Shown in pieces: positions 13,015 to 22,905 of a stretch of DNA of 64,000 nucleotides; position 1 is the stretch's first letter, and every line of letters starts with the position of its first letter. Source of the stretch: Salvelinus alpinus (taxonomy: Eukaryota > Chordata > Actinopteri > Salmoniformes > Salmonidae); contig NC_092120.1 in assembly GCF_045679555.1 (NCBI RefSeq), forward strand, positions 9,475,805-9,539,804, read 5' to 3'. A program made the position numbers and the translations under genes. The notes below the pieces were generated by a model, which saw only the letters and a list, made by a program, of their open reading frames with translations, made no database searches and was not told the DNA's origin.

Positions 13015-14631
13015 CAGTGGGGAGAACAAGTATTTGATACACTGCCGATTTTGCAGGTTTTCCTACTTACAAAGCATGTAGAGGTCTGTAATTTTTATCA
13101 TAGGTACACTTCAACTGTGAGAGACGGAATCTAAAACAAAAATCCAGAAAATCACATTGTATGATTTTTAAGTAATTCATTTGCATTTTATTGCATGACA
13201 TAAGTATTTGATCACCTACCAACCAGTAAGAATTCCGGCTCTCACAGACCTGTTAGTTTTTCTTTAAGAAGCCCTCCTGTTCTCCACTCATTACCTGTAT
13301 TAACTGCACCTGTTTGAACTCGTTACCTGTATAAAAGACACCTGTCCACACACTCAATCAAACAGACTCCAACCTCTCCACAATGGCCAAGACCAGAGAG
13401 CTGTGTAAGGACATCAGGGATAAAATTGTAGACCTGCACAAGGCTGGGATGGGCTACAGGACAATAGGCAAGCAGCTTGGTGAGAAGGCAACAACTGTTG
13501 GGGCAATTATTAGAAAATAGAAGAAAATAGAAGAAGTTCAAGATGATGGTCAATCACCCTCGGTCTGGGGCTCCATGCAAGATCTCACCTCGTGGGGCAT
13601 CAATGATCATGAGGAAGGTGAGGGATCAGCCCAGAACTACACGGCAGGACCTGGTCAATGACCTGAAGAGAGCTGGGACCACAGTCTCAAAGAAAACCAT
13701 TAGTAACACACTACGCCGTCATGGATTAAAATCCTGCAGCGCACACAAGGTCCCCCTGCTCAAGCAGGCGCATGTCCAGGCCCGTCTGAAGTTTGCCAAT
13801 GACCATCTGGATGATCCAGAGGAGGAATGGGAGAAGGTCATGTGGTCTGATGATTCAAAAATAGAGCTTTTTGGTCTAAACTCCACTCGCCGTGTTTGGA
13901 GGAAGAAGAAGGATGAGTACAACCCCAAGAACACCATCCCAACCGTGAAGCATGGAGGTGGAAACATCATTCTTTGGGGATGCTTTTCTGCAAAGGGGAC
14001 AGGACGACTGCACCGTATTGAGGGGAGGATGGATGGGGCCATGTATTGCGAGATCTTAGCCAACAACCTCCTTCCCTCAGTAAGAGCATTGATGATGGGT
14101 CGTGGCTGGGTCTTCCAGCATGACAACGACCCGAAACACACAGCCAGGGCAACTAAGGAGTGGCTCCGTAAGAAGTATCTCAAGGTCCTGGAGTGGCCTA
14201 GCCAGTCTCCAGACCTGAACCCAATAGAAAATCTTTGGAGGGAGCTGAAAGTCCGTATTGCCCAGCGACAGCCCCGAAACCTGAAGGATCTGGAGAAGGT
14301 CTGTATGGAGGAGTGGGCCAAAATCCCTGCTGCAGTGTGTGCAAACCTGGTCAAGAACTACAGGAAACGTATGATCTCTGTAATTGCAAACAAAGGATTC
14401 TGTACCAAATATTAAGTTCTGCTTTTCTGATGTATCAAATACTTATGTCATGCAATAAAATGCGAATTAATTACTTAAAAATCATACAATGTGATTTTCG
14501 GGATTTTTGTTTTAGATTCCGTCTCTCACAGTTGAAGTGTACCTATGATAAAAATTACAGACCTCTACATGCTTTGTAAGTAGGAAAATCGGCAAAATCG
14601 GCAGTGTATCAAATACTTGTTCTCCCCACTG
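13015..14631 (+). mobile_element. Tc1 transposon, complete ends, disabled transposase
   Basis: The 1617-bp element begins cagtggggagaacaagtatt, ends with the inverted copy, and is flanked by TA (13013-13014 and 14632-14633). The inverted repeats extend about 200 bp. It is nearly identical to the element at 53301-54907. Confidence 0.95.
13383..14415 (+). pseudogene. Tc1 transposase with early stop and 10-bp duplication
   Basis: This is a DD34E transposase of the same family as the intact copy at 53669. The start ATG is at 13383. Codon 46, Trp in the sister, is TAG here (13518-13520), and a 10-bp direct duplication (gaaaatagaa at 13513-13522 and again at 13523-13532) shifts the frame. From 13543 the remaining 290 residues are open. 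They include the catalytic Asp in [12 protein letters not shown] (the sister reads SDET), Asp in [11 protein letters not shown] and Glu in NPIENLW. The DNA-binding N-terminus is therefore separated from the catalytic domain, and the copy cannot make a complete transposase. Confidence 0.92.
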
Positions 14632-14971
14632 TACATGTGTAATGCTTTTCGACCTGTCCCCAAATTAATGTAATTGGTTCAGAGTTTGTTTTGATATTTT
14701 AACATGCGTGTCGTGATCGCGTTTGGTGTAGGGGGACAAACTACATTTATGCACGATGGCGCACGGGCGCAGCCGGTTTGGGTTCCGTGTTAGATTATAG
14801 GATGGCTTGGGTGTTAAGCATGCCCCGGTTTAGGTCACCTAGCAGCACGAGCTCTGAAGATAGATGGGGGGCAATCAATTCACATATGGTGTCCAGGGCA
14901 CAGCTGGGGGCAGAGGGTGGTCTATAGCAAGTGGCAACGGTGAGAGACTTGTTTCTGGAAAGGTGGATTTT

Positions 14972-15331
14972 TTAAAGTAGAAGCTTGAATTGTTTGGGTA
15001 CAGACCTGGATAGTAAGACAGAACTCTGCAGGCTTTCTCTGCAGCAGATTGCATCACCGCCCCCTTTGGCAGTTCTATCTTGTCGGAAAATGTTATAGTT
15101 AGAGATGGATGTTTCAGGGTTTGTGGAGGTCTTCCTAAGCCAGGATTCAGATACGGCTAGGACATCCGGATTGGCAGAGTGTGCTAAAGCAGTGAATAAA
15201 ACAAACTTAGGAAGGAGGCTTCTAATGTTAACATGCATGAAACCAAGGCTTTTACGGTTACAGAAGTCAACAAATGAGAGCACCTGGGGAATGGGAGTGG
15301 GGCTAGGCACTGCAGGGCCTGGATTACTCAC
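14972..15331 (-). pseudogene. LINE endonuclease (APE-type) N-terminal fragment
   Basis: The 119-residue open stretch includes FMHVNIRSLLPKF and PDVLAVSESWLRKTSTNPE, which are the first conserved blocks of the AP-endonuclease-like domain of non-LTR retrotransposons. That domain nicks target DNA. It belongs to the LINE at 10197-16661. After AKGGGDA the expected glycine-rich block continues only in degraded form before the insertion at 14784. Confidence 0.8.
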
Positions 15332-17329
15332 CAGAGGAACAGAGGAGTAGGATAAGGGTACGGCTAAAGGCTATCAGAACTGGTAATCTAGTACGTTAGG
15401 AACAGAGAGTAAAAGGAGCAGGTTTCTGGGCGCGATAGAATAGATTCAAGGCATAATGTACAGACAAAGGTAAGGTAGGATGTGAGTACATTGGAGGTAA
15501 ACCTAGGCATTGAGTAATGATGAGAGAGATATTGTCTCTAGAGACGTTTAAACCAGGTGATGTCACCGCATATGTGGGAGGTGGAACTAAATGGTTGATT
15601 AAGGCATATTGAGCAGGGCTAGAGGCTCTACAGTGAAATAAGACAATAATCACTAACCAGGACAGTAATGGACAAGGCATATTGATATTAGGGAGAGGCA
15701 TGCGTAGCTGAGTGATTGGGCTGGGTGATAGCTGAGTGATTGGTCCAGTGAGTTGTTGGGCTGGCTGGAGACACGGCGATTCAGACAGCTAGCAGGCTGG
15801 GGCTAGCAAGCTAGCAGAAGGGCCTTAGAGGGACATCGCGATGGAGGAAAGTATGTTTTAGCCTCTGCGTGCGGTGACGTCGCTAGACCAGTCGTGATGG
15901 ATTAGGTAGCAGAGGGGTCCATGTCCATATGGCAAAATAGGTATAGTGGCCCAAGAAATTGGCCGATGGATCTATTCAGCTAACAGTCCAATATGCTCTA
16001 GACAGCTAGCGGGCCGCGGCTAGCAGCTAGCCGGCCGCGGCTAGCAGGCTAGCAGATGGGCATTCAGGGGACGTCGCGACGTAGGGGCCAGTTGAGTACC
16101 CCCTCGAGCAGGTTACGTCTGCAGTCGTGAAGTATCGGCGGGGTTCCGTGCCCCGTAACGGCAGTAGAAGGGGTCCGGGTATTGTAGCCCAGGAGTGTCT
16201 GATGGGCCTCTTCAGCTAGCCGGGAGAATGGGCCTAGCATGGGCTAGCTCCAGGCTAATTGGTGCTTGCTTCGGGAAAGACGTTAGCCAGGAGTAGTCAC
16301 TCGGATTGCAGCTAGCCTGCTGTGATGATCCAGGTGAAAAGGTTCAGAGCTTGCGGTAGGAATCCGGGGATATGGAGAGAAAATAGGTCCGGTATGCTCT
16401 GGTTTGAGTCGCGTTGTACAAACTAGTAGCTAGTGAGCTGGCTAGCTTCTGTTGGGCGATTCCGGTTCCGAGGTAAATAAAAATACTTTAGAAAAAACAG
16501 ATCCACACCACATTGGGTGAGGCGGGTTGCAGGAGAGTATTTTGAAGTTGAGGTTTAGAAAAATATTAAAAAGATATGGGAAGAAAAATATATAAAAAAT
16601 ATATATACATGGGACACGACAAGACGAAGGACAAAGACGTCTGACTGCTACGCCATCTTGGAAATACCAATTTGTTGATAAATCAATTCGATTTTCGATT
16701 TCTTTTCACTGAATCTCCGTTTGGGTATTGGCTAGCCTACAATTAGGGTGTGGAAATATTAGGATTATTTTGCTCTTAGTACAGTAGCCTACTCCCGACC
16801 GGTCACGTTGTACAGCGACATATTTTACTAATGGAAATCCTGAGGGTTTAGTTTTTAGTTTTTCTTGGAATAGAAACACCATAATATTCATCAAATGAAT
16901 TAAGCTAAATTTCTTAAAATCAATCCCATATACTATGTTCTTACAAAAAAAGGTTTTCAATTCTCGAGTACAGCCAATATTAAAAAAGTCAAATGCTTCT
17001 CAAAGATGCCCTCTGGTGGTCAAACTAGCACTAACTAGCATAAATGGCAACAATGGCTGCCACTTAAATAACGTGCCATAGAATTCTGCTGCAGCCCGCA
17101 AGGTGTGCTGCAGTACGACACAACTTTTAAAGGAAGAACCACTGTACATTCAGTCATTACTCTTCCTCTCCATTCCTTACCTCTTATTTTCTAGTGCTTT
17201 TTTCCAGGTCTATGGTGCTGGAGGGAATAGGAGCTGTTTTACGGGATCCTGACCAATTGTTCTATTTTGTGTGGTTTTTTTGCGCTTTACATAATATTTC
17301 CCCCATCATTTCCTATGACGAGACTACAT

Positions 17330-17834
17330 CGGCGAGTGTGTAAACCGCCTCTTCCCTCGAACGTGCAATCACTGGAGAATAAACTGGAGGAGCTCCGTTT
17401 ATAACTATCTTATCAATGTGATCTGAAGAACTGTAATATCCTATGTTTCTCTGAGTTGTGGATGAACAAGGACATGTAAAATATAAATCTAGCTGTTTTT
17501 TCTATACAGGACAGAACGGCAGCGTGGGATAAACTCGGGGGGGTCTCTTTGTTAACAAGAGCTGGTGTGCGATCCCTAATATTAAGGAAGTCTCGAGGTT
17601 CTGCTCGCATTGGTTAGAATATCTCATGATAAGCTGTAGACCATACTATTTACCAAGAGAGTTTTCATCTATCATTTTCATAGCCCTCTACTTACCACCA
17701 CAAACCAATGCTGGCACTATTGCATATTGACGCCACATACACACACACTCACACAGACACACTTTCACACTCTTTTCACATACGCTGCGGCTGCTACTAT
17801 CTATCCTGATTGCCTAGACACTTTTACCTCTACC
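17330..17834 (+). pseudogene. Fragment of another LINE, endonuclease region, internally deleted
   Basis: The sequence from gagaataaactggaggagct through ttaccaagagagttttcatc and cataccaccacaaaccaatgctggcac resembles the endonuclease region of a salmonid LINE. It then jumps to a 3' UTR-like part near 17715-17830. Matching 3' end sequence (aagggctcttaagcatttca, then gcgcatgtgacaaataaaa) resumes at about 19551-19656, after the inserted Tc1 element. The single copy is thus internally deleted and then split. No open frame remains. Confidence 0.55.
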
Positions 17835-17836
17835 TA

Positions 17837-19550
17837 CAGTGCCTTCAGAAAGTATTCATACCCCTTGACTTATTCCACATTTTGTTATGTTACATCCTGA
17901 ATTTAAAATGTATAAAATAGATTTTTGTCTCACCCGTCTACACACAATACCCCATATGACAAAGTGAAAACATGTTTTTAGAAGTGTTTGCAAATATCTC
18001 ATTTACATAAGTATTCACACCCCTGAGTCAATGCATGTTAGAATCACCTTTAGCAGCTATTACAGCTGTGAGTCTTTCTGGGTAAGTCTCTAAGAGCGTA
18101 ACACACCTGGATTGAACAATATTTGCCCATTATTCTTTTCAAAATTCTTCAAGCTCTGTCAAATTAATTTTCAAGGCTTGTTATAGATTTTAAGCAGATT
18201 TTAAGTCAAAACTCGGCCACATTCACTGTCTTCCTGGTAAGCAACTCAAATGTAAATTCGTGTTTTAGGTTATTGTCCTGCTAAAAGCTGCATTCATCTC
18301 CAAGTGTCTTGTGGAAAGCAGACTGAACCAGGTTTTTCTCTAGGATTTTACATGTGCTTAGCTCCATTCTGTTTATTTTTTATCCTAAAAAACATCCCAG
18401 TCCTTAACGATTACAATTATACTCATAAGATGATGCAGCCACCACATAAGATGATGCTTAAAATATGGAAAGTAATGTGTTGTGTTGGATTTGCCCCAAA
18501 CATAACAGTTTGTATCAGGACATAAAGTTAATTTCTTTGCCAGATGTCTTGCAGTTTTACTTTTAGTGTCTTATTGCAAACAGGATGCATGTTTTGGAAT
18601 ATTTTTTATTCTGCACAGGCTTCCTTCTTCTCACTCTGTCATTTAGATTAGTATTGTGGAGTAACTACAATGTTGTTGATCCATCCTTAGTTTTCTGCTT
18701 TCACAGCCATTAAACTCTGTAACTGTTTTAAAGTCACAATTGGCCTCATGGTGAAATCTCTGAGTGGTTTCCTTCCTCTCCAGCAACTGAGTTAGGAAGG
18801 ACACCTGCATCTTTGTAGTGACTGGGTGTATTGATACACCATCCAAAGTGTAATTAATAACTTCACCATGCTCAAAGGGATATTCAATGTTGGATTTATT
18901 TTTACCCATCTACCAATAGATGCCCTTCTTTGTGAGGCATTGGAAAACCTCCCTGGTCTTTGTGGTTGAATCTGTGTTTGAAATTCACTGCTCGACTGAG
19001 GGACCTTACAGATAATTGTATGTGTGAGTCATTCAAAAATCTAAAATCACTATAGTCCATGCAAGTTATTATGTGACTTGTTAAGCACATTTTTACTCCT
19101 GAACTTATTTAGGCTTGCCATAATAAAGGGGTTGAATTCTTATTAACTGAAGACATATCAGCTTTACGTTTTTAATACATTTGTCACGGCCGTTGAAGGA
19201 AGTGGACCAAAGTGCAGCGTGGTGAGCGTACATTTCTCTTTTTATTAAAAATGTCGCCAACAAAACAACAAACGAAAAACAACCGTGAAGCTTACAGCGC
19301 TATAGTGCCACTAACAAAGATAACTACCCACACTGAAAGGAGGGAAAAAGGGCTACCTAAGTATGATTCCCAATCAGAGACAACGATAGACAGCTGTCCC
19401 TGATTGAGAACCATACCCGGCCAAAACATAGAAATAAAGAAACATAGAAAACAAAACATAGAATGCCCACCCCAAATCACACCCTGACCAAACCAAAATA
19501 GAGACATAAAAAGGCTCTCTAAGGTCAGGGCGTGACAACATTTAATTTGT
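17837..19550 (-). mobile_element. Degenerate Tc1 element (second family), truncated and split by a solo LTR
   Basis: The left end cagtgccttcagaaagtatt is flanked by TA at 17835-17836. The body matches a Tc1 family on the minus strand, but the transposase is destroyed (short open pieces only, for example 18909-18643). The right inverted repeat is missing: after the solo LTR at 19182-19537 only a few bases of Tc1 continue before LINE 3' sequence resumes near 19551. Confidence 0.7.
19182..19537 (-). mobile_element. Solo LTR (family 1), minus orientation
   Basis: The 356-bp element starts tgtcacggccg and ends agggcgtgaca, flanked on both sides by acatt (19177-19181 and 19538-19542). On the minus strand it aligns with the LTR at 2896-3285, including the hairpin (19361-19416) and the region just after it. 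Its polyadenylation signal is seen as tttatt at about 19242. Confidence 0.85.
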
Positions 19551-19774
19551 TTTTCTTTTTTGCTATTTTTTCTTACTTTTTAACTATGCATTGTTGGGAA
19601 AGGGCTCTTAAGCATTTCACTGTAAAGTTGTATTCAGCGCATGTGACAAATAAAAATGTTCCTTCTATTCCATCCCCTCCTCTTCACTCCTCTACTCTCA
19701 GGTGGTCCAGTCACTGACAGATCTGCTCCTTCTATGATTGAAGTCCTGTCAGACACACACATTCTTCTACAACT

Positions 19775-20030
19775 AACCTTATGGAGAGGAAAACTTAAGT
19801 TAAATTCAAAATCCTATATTCCCTAACCTTAACCTTAACCCTGACCTTAACCCTAAACCTAACCCTAGCTCCTAACCCTAACCTAAAACCTAATTCTAAC
19901 CCTAATTCTAACCTTAACCCTAAACCGCCTAGAGATAGCATTTGTGGGGACTAACAAAATGTCCCCAGTTGGTCAAATTTTTGTTTGTTTACTATTCTTG
20001 TGGGGAGTTCTGGTCCCAACAACTATAGTT
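19775..20030. repeat. Interspersed repeat with telomere-like CCTAA core
   Basis: A core of degenerate ccctaacc units (19820-19925) is followed by tttgtttgtttactattctt, gtggggagttctggtccc and aactatagttaa. A second copy with the same order of blocks is at 56703-56914. No coding capacity is present. Recurrence of the same flanking blocks shows this is a dispersed element, not a chromosome end. Confidence 0.65.
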
Positions 20031-20207
20031 AATCATGTCCACATACACACGGATAGAGAGTTAGTTATGTATTATGTATGCATCTGAGTAGGAATAGGAT
20101 TAATATTTCCCACATACCAGCATTTGACATCAAAGACTCAAAGCCCCTTACTGTACGCTACCTACACACACACACGTACGCAGGCACGCACACATGAATA
20201 CATGAAT

Positions 20208-20263
<56 letters not shown>

Positions 20264-20870
20264 GTAGAGCACATCAAAGCCGTCTACAGTGAGCTGACAG
20301 TGGGATGTTAAGTAGTGAGTGATAATACATAGAAACACTCGTTTGCGTTCTGCTCACTACAGATTAACCTGAGAACTGTCAACGTGTGTGTGTGTGTTCC
20401 TGGATTAGCAGGATGAATTTATCTGACATTGATTAGCAGCCACGGGAGGTGTGATGGTGAGAGTGTGCATGAATAAATGCATGCTCATTTGAGTGTATCA
20501 AGATGTGCCCTTAGGGTTTACTGTGTGTGTGATTTCATGATAGCAAGAGAGGAGAGTGAGAGAGGAGGGGTAGAAGGAGTAAGGAGGGAAGGAGAGAGAG
20601 AGAAAGACGGAAGAGAGGAGGGACTGAACGACATGTCAGACAGAGATGCAGGAAATAATCAGCTGTTGGGATAGATAGTGGCTAGATACAATTATAGATC
20701 TATTGTTAGATCAAATGGAGGCTCCTAGACAGTAAGTTAGGTGTAAATATGATAAACTAATGAGAGCGAGAGAGAGCGAGAGAAGGGGAGACAGGAGAGG
20801 AGAGAGAGGCTGATAGAATAGAGGAGTGAAGCAGCTATTGTCAGACACCTTACATCCCTCTACAGCCTGA
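20031..20870. other. Intronic low-complexity stretch
   Basis: No gene is seen. It contains a (CA)n tract at about 20213-20262, a GA-rich block at 20540-20625 and another at 20760-20815. Confidence 0.6.
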
Positions 20871-20873
20871 AGA

Positions 20874-21006
<133 letters not shown>

Positions 21007-21211
21007 CTCTACCTGCCAAGCGCAGATAAAGGCAGGATGAAAAATTATTAACAAAGGAAGGCAGAGAAAGAGACATGAATCACTATTTCCCTGAAAGAGC
21101 TGGCACACCTGAAGGAGCAGACCGATGGAGAGGAGACCCACACACACACACAGTGTAGTGATCTGTTTCTCAGTGCTGATGATACAGAGATGGTGCTTGC
21201 TGTGATCTTAG

Positions 21212-21810
21212 GAGTTCCAGGTTCAGTTCTAGAGAGTTCTACGGAGTTAGAGGTGAGTTCCAGGTTCAGTTCTAGAGAGTTAGAGGTGAGTTCCAGGTTC
21301 AGTTCTAGAGAGTTCTACGGAGTTAGAGGTGAGTTCCAGGTTCAGTTCTAGAGAGTTCTACGGAGTTAGAGGTGAGTTCCAGGTTCAGTTCTAGAGAGTT
21401 CTACGGAGTTAGAGGTGAGTTCCAGGTTCAGTTCTAGAGAGTTCTACGGAGTTAGAGGTGAGTTCCAGGTTCAGTTTTAGAGGGTTCTACGGAGTTAGAG
21501 GTGGGTTCCAGGTTCAGTTCTAGAGAGTTCTACGGAGTTCCAGGTGAGTTCCAGGTTCAGTTCTAGAGAGTTCTACGGAGTTAGAGGTGAGTTCCAGGTT
21601 CAGTTCTAGAGGGTTCTACGGAGTTAGAGGTGAGTTCCAGGTTCAGTTCTAGAGAGTTCTACGGAGTTAGAGGTGAGTTCCAGGTTCAGTTCTAGAGAGT
21701 TCTACGGAGTTAGAGGTGAGTTCCAGGTTCAGTTCTAGAGAGTTCTACGGAGTTAGAGGTGAGTTCCAGGTTCAGTTCTAGAGGGTTCTAGGGAGTTAGA
21801 CAGGAGTTCC
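21212..21810. repeat. Minisatellite, 43-bp unit, about 14 copies
   Basis: The unit begins gagttccaggttcagttcta and continues with gagagttctacggagttaga plus ggt. Most copies are identical or differ at one or two bases. One early copy lacks a 10-bp piece, and the last copies diverge. It lies in the intron, about 580 bp before exon 22390. Confidence 0.95.
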
Positions 21811-22389
21811 AGAGCAGTTCTAGATGATTCTAAATTAGAGGGATTTTAGGGCCTTCCAATGCAGTTCTTGTAGTGTGGTCTATGCTTTATTTATCCTATC
21901 AGTGGTCTGTAGTTTCTATCAGTAACAACATCATACTTCAGTCAATGTTTTCAATGTAAGATTTCAATAAGCAGGATTATCACTGAGATTTGCGTAATGA
22001 AGTACGTTTCCTAAATGATCCTCTTATGATGAAGTCCATATTAATGTGACAGATGGTTGCTGGCATTTAGGCTGATGATTGAAGGGTTGATACACTGCAG
22101 CCTGCTGAGAGATGACAATCTGACAGACTGCAACTCTCATCATCATTAGGCTTATAACACTGTCAGTACTCAATCATCACCATTCTGCCTGTCATACAGT
22201 TTCTATGGCAGAGGATGTAGAAACAACATGCAGAGGATGTAGAAACAACATGCAGAGGATGTAGAAACAACACTTTTGATTGATACACAATTCACACTCA
22301 GAGATGGTTCTTCCCACAGATAGAGGGAGCTGAAATAGAGTTTCCACACAACACACACACACACTGACCCTCTCCTCTCCTCCCTGTAG

Positions 22390-22521
<132 letters not shown>

Positions 22522-22527
22522 TAAGAG

Positions 22528-22633
<106 letters not shown>

Positions 22634-22905
22634 CCTGCTTTCCAAGCGCACTGAAAGGAGATCTCTATGATACACACATACTGTCCACATACACTCACTT
22701 GCACACACTCTGTCAGTCTCTCTGGTTCTCAGAGTGATGGATGTAAGAGCTGGCCTAGATACTGTAAACACGGGCTGAGTTAATATAACATGAACACTCA
22801 AGGGAAACTGCATAATATGGACAGTGTTTGACATTTTCACAAATGTTATATTTATTCTGTTCTCTGCTATCCTCTCGTCTCCACCTCTCCTCTCCTTTGC
22901 ACCAG

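Larger units (their letters stand above)
12508..14784. mobile_element. Insertion inside the LINE, itself hosting a Tc1 element
   Basis: LINE sequence stops near 12507 and resumes near 14785. The insert starts accggacacgtcgca and ends tggcgcacgggcgcagccggt, so its ends are imperfectly inverted (ACCGG.../...CCGGT). It contains tandem GCTAGC-rich blocks (12945-13005). No coding capacity is seen apart from the Tc1 element at 13015-14631. I recognise it as a dispersed salmonid repeat but cannot name it, and no target duplication is clear. Confidence 0.5.
10197..16661 (-). mobile_element. Near full-length APE-type LINE, minus strand, interrupted
   Basis: The element runs from a 5' end near 16661 (tccaagatggcgtagcagtc on the minus strand) to a 3' tail near 10197 that ends in ggttaaattaaggtgaaata and A-rich repeats. 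It contains a 5' GC-rich leader with repeated GCTAGC motifs, an endonuclease region (15331-14972), reverse transcriptase (12310-11208) and a C-terminal region (11283-10627). A further insertion splits it at 14784-12508. The 3' tail resembles that of the HpaI SINE family, a link known for the salmonid LINE RSg-1. A truncated sister copy is at 36724-37478. Confidence 0.8.
6848..17144. mobile_element. 10.3-kb composite DNA transposon (hAT-like ends) with nested insertions
   Basis: The left end 6848-6870 (cagtggttcttcctttaaaa then gtt) is the exact reverse complement of 17122-17144, a perfect 23-bp terminal inverted repeat. CAGTGG ends and an internal hAT transposase remnant (about 8560-8640) suggest the hAT superfamily. 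TA flanks both ends, but no clear 8-bp duplication is seen (attacgta versus tacattca), so the superfamily call is not secure. Inside are a hAT-like element (6938-8418), a SINE (9326-9482), a minus-strand LINE (10197-16661) and, within that LINE, an insertion carrying Tc1. The host element's own sequence is visible at 6871-6937, 8427-10190 and 16670-17121. Confidence 0.7.

Noticed and set aside
13719..14354. Long minus-strand open frame (211 residues), and its twin at 53995-54630
   Set aside because: It is antisense to the Tc1 transposase, with no domain of its own. Its openness follows from the codon use of the sense frame.
19820..19925. Interstitial telomere marking a chromosome fusion
   Set aside because: The CCTAA units are degenerate, and the same flanking blocks recur at 56703-56914, so a dispersed element is the better explanation.
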